Source: Dipetalonema caudispina | Taxonomy: Eukaryota; Nematoda; Chromadorea; Rhabditida; Onchocercidae | DNA: 64,000 nucleotides | Direction of reading: 5' to 3' | Assembly: GCA_013365325.1 (NCBI GenBank) | Contig: JABVXV010000014.1 | Location: forward strand, 474,798-538,797 | Shown: piece by piece, positions 1 to 10,327 of the stretch | Numbering within the stretch: the first letter of the stretch is position 1 | Layout of the letters: the number at the start of each line of letters is the position of its first letter | The notes under the pieces: model-generated | What the model was told of the DNA's origin: nothing | The model's input: only the letters and a program-made list of their open reading frames with translations | Database searches by the model: none | Position numbers and translations under genes: made by a program

Positions 1-377
1 TGCATTCGCTGTGCGTATATACATCTCGATAATTTTGAAAATAAAGCTTGTGAAGGAATTGAATAACGTTTGATTTTGATTCTTTTATTGAGTAAACAGG
101 CATCTCAAGAGTACGATAGTCACCACAGAATGCTGGATTCATACCTTCCATCTTCAAAAATTTTTGAAATCATAGATTCCTACATTTCCATCACTTCTAA
201 CTTGTTTTATTAAGATTTATCCATCTTCATATTTTTTGCTTTATTTTACTTTCTTCCTTTCTTCCTTTTTTCTTTTTTTTTTTTTTTTTTAAAAAAAAAT
301 TAATTCTACTTTTTGAAGTTCAGAAAGTTAAAGGAAATTCCTTTTAAGAATTATCAAGCAAAAACCGCATGAAATGA

Positions 378-1454
378 TCATGTATGAACCTCAACATCAT
401 AATAATTTATACGAAGATTGGTATCTAAAGGTATATCATGACGAAGTTGTTGAATGCGCCTTTCCTCCGGCGATAAGATTTGTAAGTTGCGTAATTCGTA
501 AGATGAAATTTTTGAGCACTGCTGCGAGCAGTACTGTAAAAGAGCGATATATGTGAAGTGCATTATTTGATCAAAGCAAAATGCACTTTGAAATTGCTAG
601 GAAAAAATAGTAATATATGTAGTTGATGGAATTGACAGTGCAAATATAAACAAAATATTTGAAACAAAGTAGTAAAATGTATTATCATCACTAAAAAGGT
701 ATGTAGACTTGCCCTGTTGCATAAATTAATAGAAAGGCAAAAAAGCTTCTCTTTATACATGCCACATTTCTGAAATAAATTGAAATCTTTTCAACATTCC
801 TTTCTACAACATCACAGGCGATATTTGTAAAATATCCATAACTTTAAAGAGTAGTAAAGTGTCTCAACATTATACAAAAAATTGTTGACGAGACACTACT
901 TGCACTTATTGTACCATATCACTTTACTTTTATTTAACCGGAAACTTTAAAAAATCAGAAACTAAGGTATAGGCGAAATAACAAATGTTTTCAATTAACA
1001 TTAAAAGTATCAATGTTATAGTCAGTAGTTTACATATAAGAAATATTTTAAGCTTAAATATGGATTATTTACGGTGATTGGAAGAAAAATTGAGACAATC
1101 TATTGCGATATATCCATATCTAATGATAGAATAAAACTTTCTACAGATATATCGCGATAGATTACTTAGATTATTCAACGCGATCATATTTATTCATCCG
1201 TAATCTCAAAATTTGTAAGGTTTCATATCAACATTGGCAATTGATAACATTTCATAATTGAACAGTTAACATTTCTTGAATTCCAAATTTTCAACTTTAA
1301 CACTAACCGTTGGTAGATGATTAGGAATAGTTTCACCCTTTTTCCTCCGGAATATTTGCTGTGAATGTCCAACTATAGTATCTAATGCAATTATCACAAG
1401 TAATAGTGAAATGTAAATGGTACACGGAATACTCAACAACCATCTACTCATCAT
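378..1454 (-). CDS. Possible small single-pass membrane or secreted protein, two exons
   Basis: Proposed exons are 1308-1454 and 378-533, together about 100 aa. Exon 1 begins with a double methionine at 1454/1451 and has a long hydrophobic run (about residues 4-25, around IYISLLLVIIALDTIV), then a basic stretch (RRKK). Exon 2 follows a good acceptor (CTCTTTTACAG) in matching phase and encodes a Cys-containing, charged C-terminus (YCSQQC then SPEERRIQQLRHD) before a TGA. The donor after exon 1 is GTTAGT. I do not recognise a family. The N-terminus could be a signal anchor or signal peptide. The intron of about 770 bases has not been checked for further exons, and either exon could be spurious; transcript data would decide. 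Confidence 0.35.
1097..1163. repeat. Imperfect inverted repeat (18-base arms)
   Basis: Arms at 1097-1114 and 1146-1163 are complementary over 17 of 18 bases (AATCTATTGCGATATATC against GATATATCGCGATAGATT), separated by about 31 bases. It could form a stem-loop or mark a small terminal-inverted-repeat element remnant. No coding potential was seen. Confidence 0.75.
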
Positions 1455-1851
1455 TTGCTCACTTAATAGCAATGGTACAATCAATATTTCTCATGCACTA
1501 TTTTACTCCTTTCAAAAATTCAAATTTTAATGTAATTCAACGACTTCACTTGGTTTGAAATAATTACCAATAACTCTATGCTACTAATGTAACATAACGA
1601 TACATAAAAGTCATAGTGAAAGTTTTGTCCCGTTATTATGGTAAGAAATAATTGAGTTTCATTTTTAGGTTAAGTTATATAATTTTATTAAGTAATTACG
1701 TTTACTTTACCACTAACATCTCTTATTCATTCACTTACGACACAACCTACGATAGGTATGACTTTCACGTACGTTTGCAATAATTACTGACACTTCACGG
1801 TTGGTCAATATTTTGGTTTGAATGGTTTGTATTGATGGAATAGGATGGTAC

Positions 1852-1875
1852 GTGTGTGTGTGTGTGTGTGTGTGT
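1852..1875. repeat. (GT)n microsatellite, about 12 units
   Basis: An uninterrupted run of GT dinucleotides about 80 bases upstream of the rpl-36.A start codon, in its probable promoter or 5' leader region. Confidence 0.9.
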
Positions 1876-1937
1876 TGCTATGGAAGTGATACGTTTGGGT
1901 AGGAATTCTTACGTTTGTTGATATTAAGTGAATTATC

Positions 1938-1943
1938 TTTCAG
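1938..1943 (+). promoter_or_regulatory. Probable spliced-leader acceptor of rpl-36.A
   Basis: A pyrimidine-rich CTTTCAG ends 11 bases before the ATG, and no upstream coding exon is seen. This is the usual position for spliced-leader trans-splicing in nematodes. A cis intron in the 5' UTR is the alternative. Confidence 0.5.
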
Positions 1944-1954
1944 GAGTGATCAAA

Positions 1955-2676
1955 ATGGTCAACGTTCCAAAAACACGACGAACATTTTGTGATGGTAAAT
2001 GTCGACGACATACGACGCATAAAGTAACTCAGTATAAGAAAGGGAAAGAATCGAGGCATGCACAAGGTAAATTCTGTTATCAGTAAACCTTAATGGAAAA
2101 CTTAATGTTCATAAATGTCACTCTGCACATCTTATGTTATGCACAGTAAGCTAATCTTAGAGACTGAAGAGGATTACTGGATTGCATTTAACAATCTTAT
2201 TTTTACCTTCAGGTAGACGACGTTATGACTCCAAACAGAAAGGTTTTGGTGGTCAAACGAAGCCGATTTTTAGGAAGAAGGCTAAAACAACAAAGAAAAT
2301 TGTCTTGAGAATGGAATGTACGGAATGTAAGCATCGCAAACAGTTGCCAATTAAGCGATGCAAACATTTTGAACTAGGGGGTCAAAAGAAAACACGTGGA
2401 CAGGTAAATTGTGGTTTCATTTACACTCATTAGTTAACTTTTTGAATGATATATAGTGACATTTTGTCGTACTGTAAAAATATTGTAAAGTATAGAAGTA
2501 TAGATAAAGAAGATAGCAGGAAGGACAAGGAGGAGTTTGAGGTTAGGGACTGAATCATTTGTTATTGCTAGGTATTATGTTATAAATGAATTTATTTATT
2601 CGTAGAATGTTTGCTCGTTTACCTGCTTGATTTTCTTTTTCTGAGTTCAATTTTTTTTCAGGTTATTCAGTTCTAA
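1955..2676 (+). CDS. rpl-36.A: 60S ribosomal protein eL42 (L36a/L44)
   Basis: Component of the large cytosolic ribosomal subunit, near the tRNA exit site. Exons are 1955-2066, 2213-2403 and 2662-2676, giving 105 aa, close to the usual 105-106. It starts [12 protein letters not shown] and carries the family's lysine/arginine-rich body ([28 protein letters not shown]) and the zinc-binding pairs of cysteines (C..K.C and ECTECKHR). It ends VIQF, close to the usual family ending. The start is chosen because it matches the family N-terminus and lies 11 bases after a TTTCAG, a likely spliced-leader acceptor. All splice phases close. The nibrin-like gene follows on the same strand about 590 bases later, so a shared transcript is possible but not shown. 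Confidence 0.96.
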
Positions 2677-3269
2677 GGAAGTTTACTTCAGCGATCTGGT
2701 TATGAGTATTGTTTTCGTGTTAATGTTGTTATGTATTTGAAAAACAGTAAAATGTTTATCGTATATTTTCAAATAAGCATGTGTTTACAAAGTTTACGCT
2801 ACTGCATCTATGATCTCTCTGCCACGAATTTAACGTCGCTTTTGAGATCTTTATGATAAAAAGGTTTTACTTGTGCTAATTAAATACCATATACATTAAT
2901 CATTCGTTCAGAAAAAATTGTTGGGGACGGAAAGTATGTAAGATGCTGCTTGTTTTGCCAACATTTGGTTAGATATGGATATGAAAGGCTTGTGATAAAT
3001 AATAATTGGGTAGATGGTTTAGATCTGTTCTTTTTTCTTCATATTTTTGTTGGGAAGAGTGAAACAAATATCATCCTTGTTGACATTTTTATTAGAGTCC
3101 TTTAGAAATCTGAAGCCAATGCCGTGGTTTTTCCCTAGTTATGCGAAGAGTTGTAACAAACATACCCATTCGAGGAAAAGGAAGGAAGATGATGATTTAG
3201 CATATTATCTGGAACGATAACTGAGTTTCACTCATTTTTATAGATCTATTTTGTTTGAAAAATGTGGCA
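2677..3269. other. Spacer between rpl-36.A and the nibrin-like gene
   Basis: About 590 bases with no convincing exon. It should contain the rpl-36.A 3' UTR. A TTTTTATAG ending at 3243 lies 26 bases before the next gene's ATG and could be a trans-splice acceptor, which leaves an operon with rpl-36.A possible. Confidence 0.45.
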
Positions 3270-6200
3270 ATGGTTGTAACGATTGCGTATCGTGATAAGC
3301 CAGGTAAGCCCGGAATTCTTCAAGATCAAAAGCCGTCATGTTTTGTTTTACAGTAATGTAGCTGTGCATAACTTCTTAACATTTTTTTGCTGGTGCTCAA
3401 ATTCTCTGCAAACTGTTGAAAATTTAGGTTTGATCTATTGAGTAGGTGAATTCCGAAACGACTGTGGGTGTTGTAATGTGGGATATTTTTTTGATTGAAC
3501 CAGTAAGATGACTCACTCAAAGTATGCACTCTGCTGCTACTGTGAGCTGCAGATCTCTTTAATTGCAGGTGAAGTACTCTATAGCTTTTTAAAAGTGGGT
3601 GATAGTGTTTGTATTGGTCGAGACAAGCGCCAGTGTAAGATTGCACTCGGGGTCAATGCGCAGGGAGTAAGTCGGGTTCATCTGAAACTCGAACTGCTGT
3701 CAAATGGTCACGTAAGTTCTCGTTAATAAGATTTGAAAGAAGTGTATGCTTCGTCTCTCTATCAACCTGTTTTCATATTTGATAGGATGCCTCATTCCTT
3801 TTTTAATCGGGTAGATATTTTAGTTACTTGCTCGAGACACAAGTACTTATGGTACTGGTTACGATGGCGGGCCGTTTGTAGTGGAGAAAGAAAAAGAGTT
3901 GAAACCTTCTATGGTTCTACAAGTAAGAAACTTTCAAACTGTTGTCACCGCTAACTTTGTGAATATTTTTAGGAGCCATCTTGACATCTGGTATGAGCGC
4001 ATGTCGATATTCTCTCATTTTTTTTCTTTTTTTTTTTACATAGCAATAGTTTTTTTAAATTGTTGAAGTGAAACTCTTCCTTGAGAATGAATTTGTATTA
4101 TTGTTGATCTCCTTCTTTATAATGTACTTTTAACAACAGTTTATATCCATTGGATTAATAATAGTGAGTAGTTTCACTGATAACTGGGTCATCTTTCTAA
4201 AGAAATTCGTGAAAAATAAAGCGTTTCTTTTCCATTTTTTTCTTCACCATATTTGAACAATTTCACCTCTTTTTACCACTCTGAGTTTACCGCTATTCTT
4301 TTTACCACTCATCTTTGAAATGGTGGTTATATTATTCAGTCTGGTTCTTTTATTTTATTTTTCTTCTGCTTCAAATTCTATTTGTGCTAAGGCACAAATA
4401 GAATTTTATCATTCATAATCTCGACAAATAAGAAGACATCATAAACAATCGAGAATTCCCGTACTACATTCTCTGTGAACTAATAAATTCCCTTTTTTTT
4501 TTTATCAGGCCACAACATAAAGCTTTCGCTAATTAACCTGTCTTCTAGGAACTTTAAATATTTTTTTTGGGAAAATTCTTCATGCAGAAAAATCGATTTA
4601 GTTTAAGAAGGAAATGAATGAATCATAGTATATCCTTTTTAATGAATAACAATTTTTGCAATAGTTCTGCTAAAAATCGCTTCATGACGTAGTAATTTGT
4701 TGTGTTACACATGCAGCATGCAGGTCTGTCTCCCACGAAAGTGGAATAAGATTGAGCATGTTATGGGTTTTTGTGAGATATTTCTCGCCTACCAAAAGTT
4801 GTTTCAGATTGGCAGTTCCGTTTTCATTATCAAGGAAGAGAACGTTAAAGAAAAATGTATAAAAATGACAAACCCATTTCTGAGGATTGCAGAAGCAAGT
4901 GCTATTCTTGACAAATCGTATTTCATTTTTTTTTCAAGTGGTTTTTCCTTTTGCCAAAAATCAGGGTCAATTTCATATTCTTGCTGCACTATTCCCATTT
5001 TTCCACTTCATCACCAATTATATTTCGTATTATGCGACTAATATGACGGAAACATGGCTTTTTTCAAATATTCATGCATATAATTTTTAGACTAATTCAC
5101 GGAAGAGATTAACGCCATGCAAAGCAGCAGTAGTAATAGAAGAGGAATATGTCACCGAAAAGAGAAGAGCGACGAACAGTATAGTGGAGAAATTGGCTCC
5201 TGGGATGAATGAATCAGAAAGAGAATCTGCTAGGAACACAGAAGTATTCTTCGTTTTGGGCTTTGTCCATATGTTAGCATATGTCTTTGACTGACTTCGG
5301 AACTCGTAATTTTAAGAACAGTTTCATGACTACAAATCTTGCAGATGCAGGGCATACTTGATGCGCATACGAGCTCAGGCTTGAGTACAGATAAGGCTTG
5401 GATAGAAGAACAGGTAGGTTCATAAGGCTGTCATTTGTCTGCTGTATCATTTTGAACTTAATTTTATGTATTTCCAATTACAAAAATCCTCATACCAGTT
5501 ATATCAAAATAATTTGCTTGGATTTTATCAGACTATATTCTTGAAGGATAGAAAATTGGCTGCAAAACTGGGAAAAGAAATGAAAGAGAAAATGGATAGG
5601 TATGTGTCGCTTCATTTTGTGGTTTTTATTTGCATGAACTGTGTGGACGATGTTCTCTGAACCAATTTTCAGTGTAAAACTTGCTTACTATCGAAGAATT
5701 GCTGATTTTCTACCTTCGGATAGCGAAGATGATGAGTAAGTATTTGTTTTTAATTTTTAATTCGATAAATATTCATCCTGTGCTAGTGGGTACTTTGTTT
5801 ATCGGTGACTTCCTTGCTGAACGTTTCCTCTTCGTTTTGTTCTTAAAAAGATTTCATAACATCGGGACTTGTATACGACCCACAAAAATTTGAAATAGAA
5901 CTTGACGTCTTGAAATATATTATTTTGCATGAAGCTGGCAACGACTTGTTAATGTAGTTAGGAGTATATCTTTCTCAAAGAAATTTTCGTATACACAGTA
6001 CATTTTTCTGCAAAAGTTGAGGAAAATATAATTTAGAGAAATTGGACAAAACAAGTCGAAAGTTTCCATGTTTACTATGGCTGATTCTTCTCGAAATGTA
6101 GACTCAACCACCAGGGTCTCACTGCAATATGATTCAAGTAAGACTGAATTTAAAATTGTAGCTGGCGTATGTTGTGTCTTTAATTTCTGTGAGTCAACTA

Positions 6201-8248
6201 CAGTTTTAATTCTAGGTAACAAGAGCACGTGTGATATGGTTCAGGATACATATTTTCCAACTGCAGACAGTAATATTTCAAACGAAGCTGATGGATTGTT
6301 TAAGGGACTTACATCAGTGAAAATCGTGCCTGAAAATCTAGCAAATGATTCTATACTTTCTGGAGCGAAAGAGAATGAAATACTGGATATTGATATTAAA
6401 AAGTTGTCCAAACCACTATTAAGCAGGTTTCTTTTCGAAAATCATCCGGATTCTCTTATCGTTCTGAGATGCGTGACTTCGAATTATGATGATGCTGCAT
6501 ATCAAATTTTCATACAGAAAGTGTTAAGGTCATCGGTGACAACCAGATAATTCTATCCAATTATGAAAGCTAATCAAGATGTCGGTAGTAGTATTATTAA
6601 ACAGCAATATTTTGGTACAAAATGCTTCCCTATCCTTTGAAAAACAAAGTTTTGATACTCATTCCAGTACGCAGTTGACATATTTCCAAGACAAACTTAC
6701 AAAAAATGTAAATGAAGTATCAACTATCGAGAAAAACAATACTCCGACTTCTCATGCTGAACAGTTTTCAAAACTTTCGGAATCTCAGAACGTGGCTGAG
6801 AAATTTTGTAGTCATCCGTTCAAAACGGTGCTGAAGGAAAAAGATCCAATACCTCCAAAGGTAATATATGTAATATCAAATATTAATACATTTATGAAGG
6901 TACTGTTTCTTTGAATAAATTTTTGTGCACGTTTTTGTATTTCAGGTTATTAGTAGACAGAAGACCATTGCTACTGGGTTAACTTCCTGGCTCGGTATGA
7001 ATACTGCCAAGAAACGAAGCAATCATTTCGGTAATTTTTCGAAAAAAGTGTATTTTATTAGGAATAATTAACTTTTGTAAATCATTTTTTACTTTTTCCG
7101 TTTCTAATCGTTTCTAAGGATATATTACACCGCAATTATGATTTGTTTTGGTCTTATTGCAGTTGCTGGAAACGATTTCTAATCTGTTATTTCTTCAATC
7201 AGAATTTGTTATACAGGTCTAAATAATGAAAAATATCAATGAATGAGTGATCATTTGCAGAAAATCAAAGTAATATGGACGAATTGGTAGTGGCTTCCAA
7301 AAGAGTGAAGATGGAAGTAGTGGAAGATGAAAACAAAGAACAAGTTAGCATTTGTTTCAAGCTTTTCTTTATTTTTATGTTGAGAGTGAGGTCTTTTTCA
7401 GTCATTATTTTGCAGGAATCAGGAAAAAATGAAAGTTTAATCGAAAGCAGAACGGAATGTGAAGTCAATGTTGGTGAAAAAGATCGAATCCTCGGAATGA
7501 ATATTGAAGTATTACGTGTGAAATTGGTCAGTCAGCAGTTTATGTTATCGAAATTGTTGATTTTTTTAGGCAAGCTCTGTAGTTTTTTTCATCCGTTCCT
7601 TTTGATTCTGTTAATTGAGTAACATTTAAAGTGTTTCCAGAGAAAAGCAGTGCAGTATGAGGACCTGGAGAAGCCGGTTCTGGCGAAAAATAGAACACCG
7701 TCTTACTTGACCGGTCACTTGCAAGAATCCAACTGCAAGTGTTTTAAAAAGGTAAGAAAGTTGAATAAGTTTGAAAGGTAATGTTTTGTTTTTTTCCCAA
7801 GTTATTTATGGAAACGTTTAGTGTTGAATTTGGCAGGCATCTCGAATTACTACAGCTCGCTGCACATCTTAATTACTGCAAGTTTAGAAAATTTTTGAAG
7901 TAAATTCATTTTGATAATTTTTCGAACTTGATTTAGACGCAACAGTTTGATAGCATATTTCCGAGCCTCCTTAAAAAGACCTATGTAATGTTTTATGTTT
8001 AGCTGGTCTGTCTCACTAGTATTGACTGACCAGATAGTCTCAATAATGTTGATGGATTTTCACGGAACTAGAAAACAAGTGAACCTGCGAAATGATTTGA
8101 CACTATTTTCCATCTAATTTGTCATAAATCCTGATGAGTTTGATTATAGGCTGCGCAAGGATCACACGGTGGCTGTGGGTTGCTGCATTCTGCGATGACG
8201 CGAATTGTGGGTGTTGCTGATCTGATTGATTTCAGAGAAATTGCTTGA
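3270..8248 (+). CDS. Nibrin (NBS1)-like DNA-repair protein: FHA, BRCT-like region, MRE11-binding C-terminus
   Basis: Likely the NBS1 subunit of the MRE11-RAD50-NBS1 double-strand-break complex. Well-supported N-terminal exons are 3270-3303, 3569-3711 and 3824-3922, with a fourth starting at 4808. They encode an FHA domain: an IGR strand, GVSRVHLKLEL (the usual GR..SxxH elements), then DTSTYGTGYDG and IGSSVFII. Further exons with matching phase are 5091-5243, 5345-5413, 5532-5599, 5673-5735, 6037-6528 (BRCT2-like: LFKGLTSVKIV ... YQIFIQKV), 6605-6860, 6946-7030, 7261-7343, 7416-7526, 7641-7751 and 8150-8248. The C-terminus has a basic CKCFKK motif followed by IVGVADLI, matching nibrin's FKKFKK...IIGGSDLI MRE11-binding region. 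Exon 4's end and the 4.8-5.8 kb part are uncertain and could include another gene. The first BRCT repeat was not clearly found. Confidence 0.6.
4373..4406. repeat. Perfect 15-bp hairpin with 4-base loop in an intron
   Basis: AAATTCTATTTGTGC (4373-4387) is followed by the loop TAAG and its exact reverse complement (4392-4406). It lies in the long intron between the FHA exons of the nibrin-like gene. The stem is too short for a standard pre-miRNA unless flanking imperfect pairing extends it. Confidence 0.9.
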
Positions 8249-10327
8249 TTTGTTCACTGCGCATAATTTCATTCCTAAATGTAGTTTTTGTTTCATATTC
8301 ATTTTATTGTTCTGTGCTGCTGTGACTGACCCCATCTCAGCGGTTCATTTCATTCTGGTTATTCATCTGCTGCTCTCTTTTCTTTCACATCCTTATGAAA
8401 TTTCCCCTTTAGTGACCCGTCTTCTGAAAGATCCCTAAGAAAATGGCAAAATGAACGATATTTTCAGAATTTTTTTGTAGCTCTGGTCAAACCCAATCAT
8501 TGTGCTCTTCCAACGATGTCAGAATTTGCATGAATCTTCGGATTCCTATCTTTTGTCAATCATTTTACAATGACTTTTTGTGCAGATACATTTTACCTGA
8601 CAGATGAAGTCTGATCTCCACCCTACCTTATCTTCTTATGGTATAACTATAGCACATATCTTTCTATTGAGCTCTTTGCCTTATCAAAATGCGGGATTTT
8701 TTAAAATTGAATTCTGACTTCAGCAGAAGCTTAAAAACAAAAAATAAAAGAGCTTGGTACCATGCTACGTTCTTCGTGAAGCATTGCAATTTTTCTCTCC
8801 ACTGTTATAATTTTTGTGTGTGCTTCATTTCGAACCAGTTGCAAAATGTTTATGCTGTCCATATATTTCGGAAGTAAAATGTTCAAACCGATTAGTTTAT
8901 GCAGCCGTAACTGTTTTTGAAAAGTAATGCTAACTAGCTACTTTCATGAAGTAATTTTTATTTCATCCCAGAATTACTTCCTAAAAGTGTAGTTTCCTTA
9001 TAAATATAACATTTTAGACTATGCCAAAACAATTTTATTTGGATGATACAGAGGTTCAAATTTCATTTCTTGCATTAGAATTTTTAGATTCTGATATGAA
9101 ATTAGAAATTTCAACGTTTAATGGTAATTTATACATCAGTGACACCATTGAGCAATATAATCTGAACTAAAGAGAAATAATGTTTTCCGTTGTTGGCTTC
9201 ATTTAGTACTTTTTCATATTACACGATGGCACTATAGAACTCTTTGAAGTTAGTATGTTAGCCATTTCAAATGAGCTTATAGTTGAGACTATGTAAGCTG
9301 TTGGAGATATAGTGGATAACTTGAGCTTTGAGAAGATTGATAAACTGTTTATTGAATGGCTAATATTGTGACACTTGGCCATATGCTTCGAAAATGATGA
9401 TAGTCTTCTTTTCTTTGCATCTTATACACTCTGCCTAAAACTCTCCTCAATGCTCATCTGTTATTCCATTTTGCTATTTCATTTTTATTTATTTATTTAT
9501 TTTTTGCCATATTTTTTGATTTCATTAAGATTAATTTACTAGCTATTCATATTTTTCACGTTGTGAATAATATCTATTTTTTATAACTTTTTATGGGCTT
9601 AAATTTTCCTTTGATTTTTCTAAAAGATCTTTATACTATGTGGTAGGAATTAATGAATGGAAATAATGAAAGCTGTTAACATTTAGCTGACTAATTAATT
9701 ATTAATTTTATTTAGGTAATTCCGCTTTTCTTATACTACCTTTTGCATGCTTATTTAATGCCTTCATTTGAATGTCATCGTGGAAAGTTCTTTTTCTCTG
9801 TCTTCCTTTTTTTTTTTTCGTTGTGAAATTTTTTTTATATATCATCAAATGGATTTAAATACTAAACAATTGCAGTCCAACTTAAAGGTAGTAAATTTTC
9901 TTTGAATTATTGCTCAAATCGAGTTGAGATGAACTTCACTTTTATTTTACAAGCTTGATGGTGTTAAAAATACGACAGTTAATTTTTAATTGCTTGTTTC
10001 TTTTTTTCTTTCATTTAAAAGACTAGAGAAATCAACCTTGAAGTTAGCTTAATACTTGGTAATAATTCTCAGAAACATAGTGAGTTTCAAGATCGCCCTG
10101 TCCCAAGATTATAATCAACTTCGATGGAAATCCAAACAGAGAGAATTTAAAATTATGCCTATCAGTTACTACGAAATGAATTTTTTAGTTGGAAATGTCG
10201 GATGATTTTGTCATGTTTTACATTTTTTATATTATCCTCTTAAAGATAGGTTAAATCTGCTGCGGAGCTGAAAAAATGATGTATTAATCAGTATCTTTGT
10301 ACAAAGCAGCAATATAGAGCATCAAGA
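8249..10327. other. Intergenic, no gene recognised
   Basis: About 2.1 kb of AT-rich sequence with scattered poly-T runs and only short random reading frames. It should hold the 3' UTR of the nibrin-like gene and the promoter of the next gene. Confidence 0.5.

Larger units (their letters stand above)
1..1954. other. AT-rich flank upstream of rpl-36.A
   Basis: Apart from the possible small minus-strand gene, this stretch holds only AT-rich sequence. It has a poly-T/poly-A block near 268-300, a GT microsatellite near 1852-1875 and a long imperfect inverted repeat at 1097-1163. The promoter and 5' UTR of rpl-36.A should lie in its last few hundred bases. No RNA gene was seen. Confidence 0.5.

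Noticed and set aside
6169..6217. Possible 49-base intron in the BRCT-like exon of the nibrin-like gene
   Set aside because: Removing it shifts the frame into an early stop and destroys the BRCT2-like sequence; reading through keeps the frame open.
8689..8877. 62-codon plus-strand frame in the intergenic region
   Set aside because: AT-rich random composition, no splice or start context and no family resemblance.
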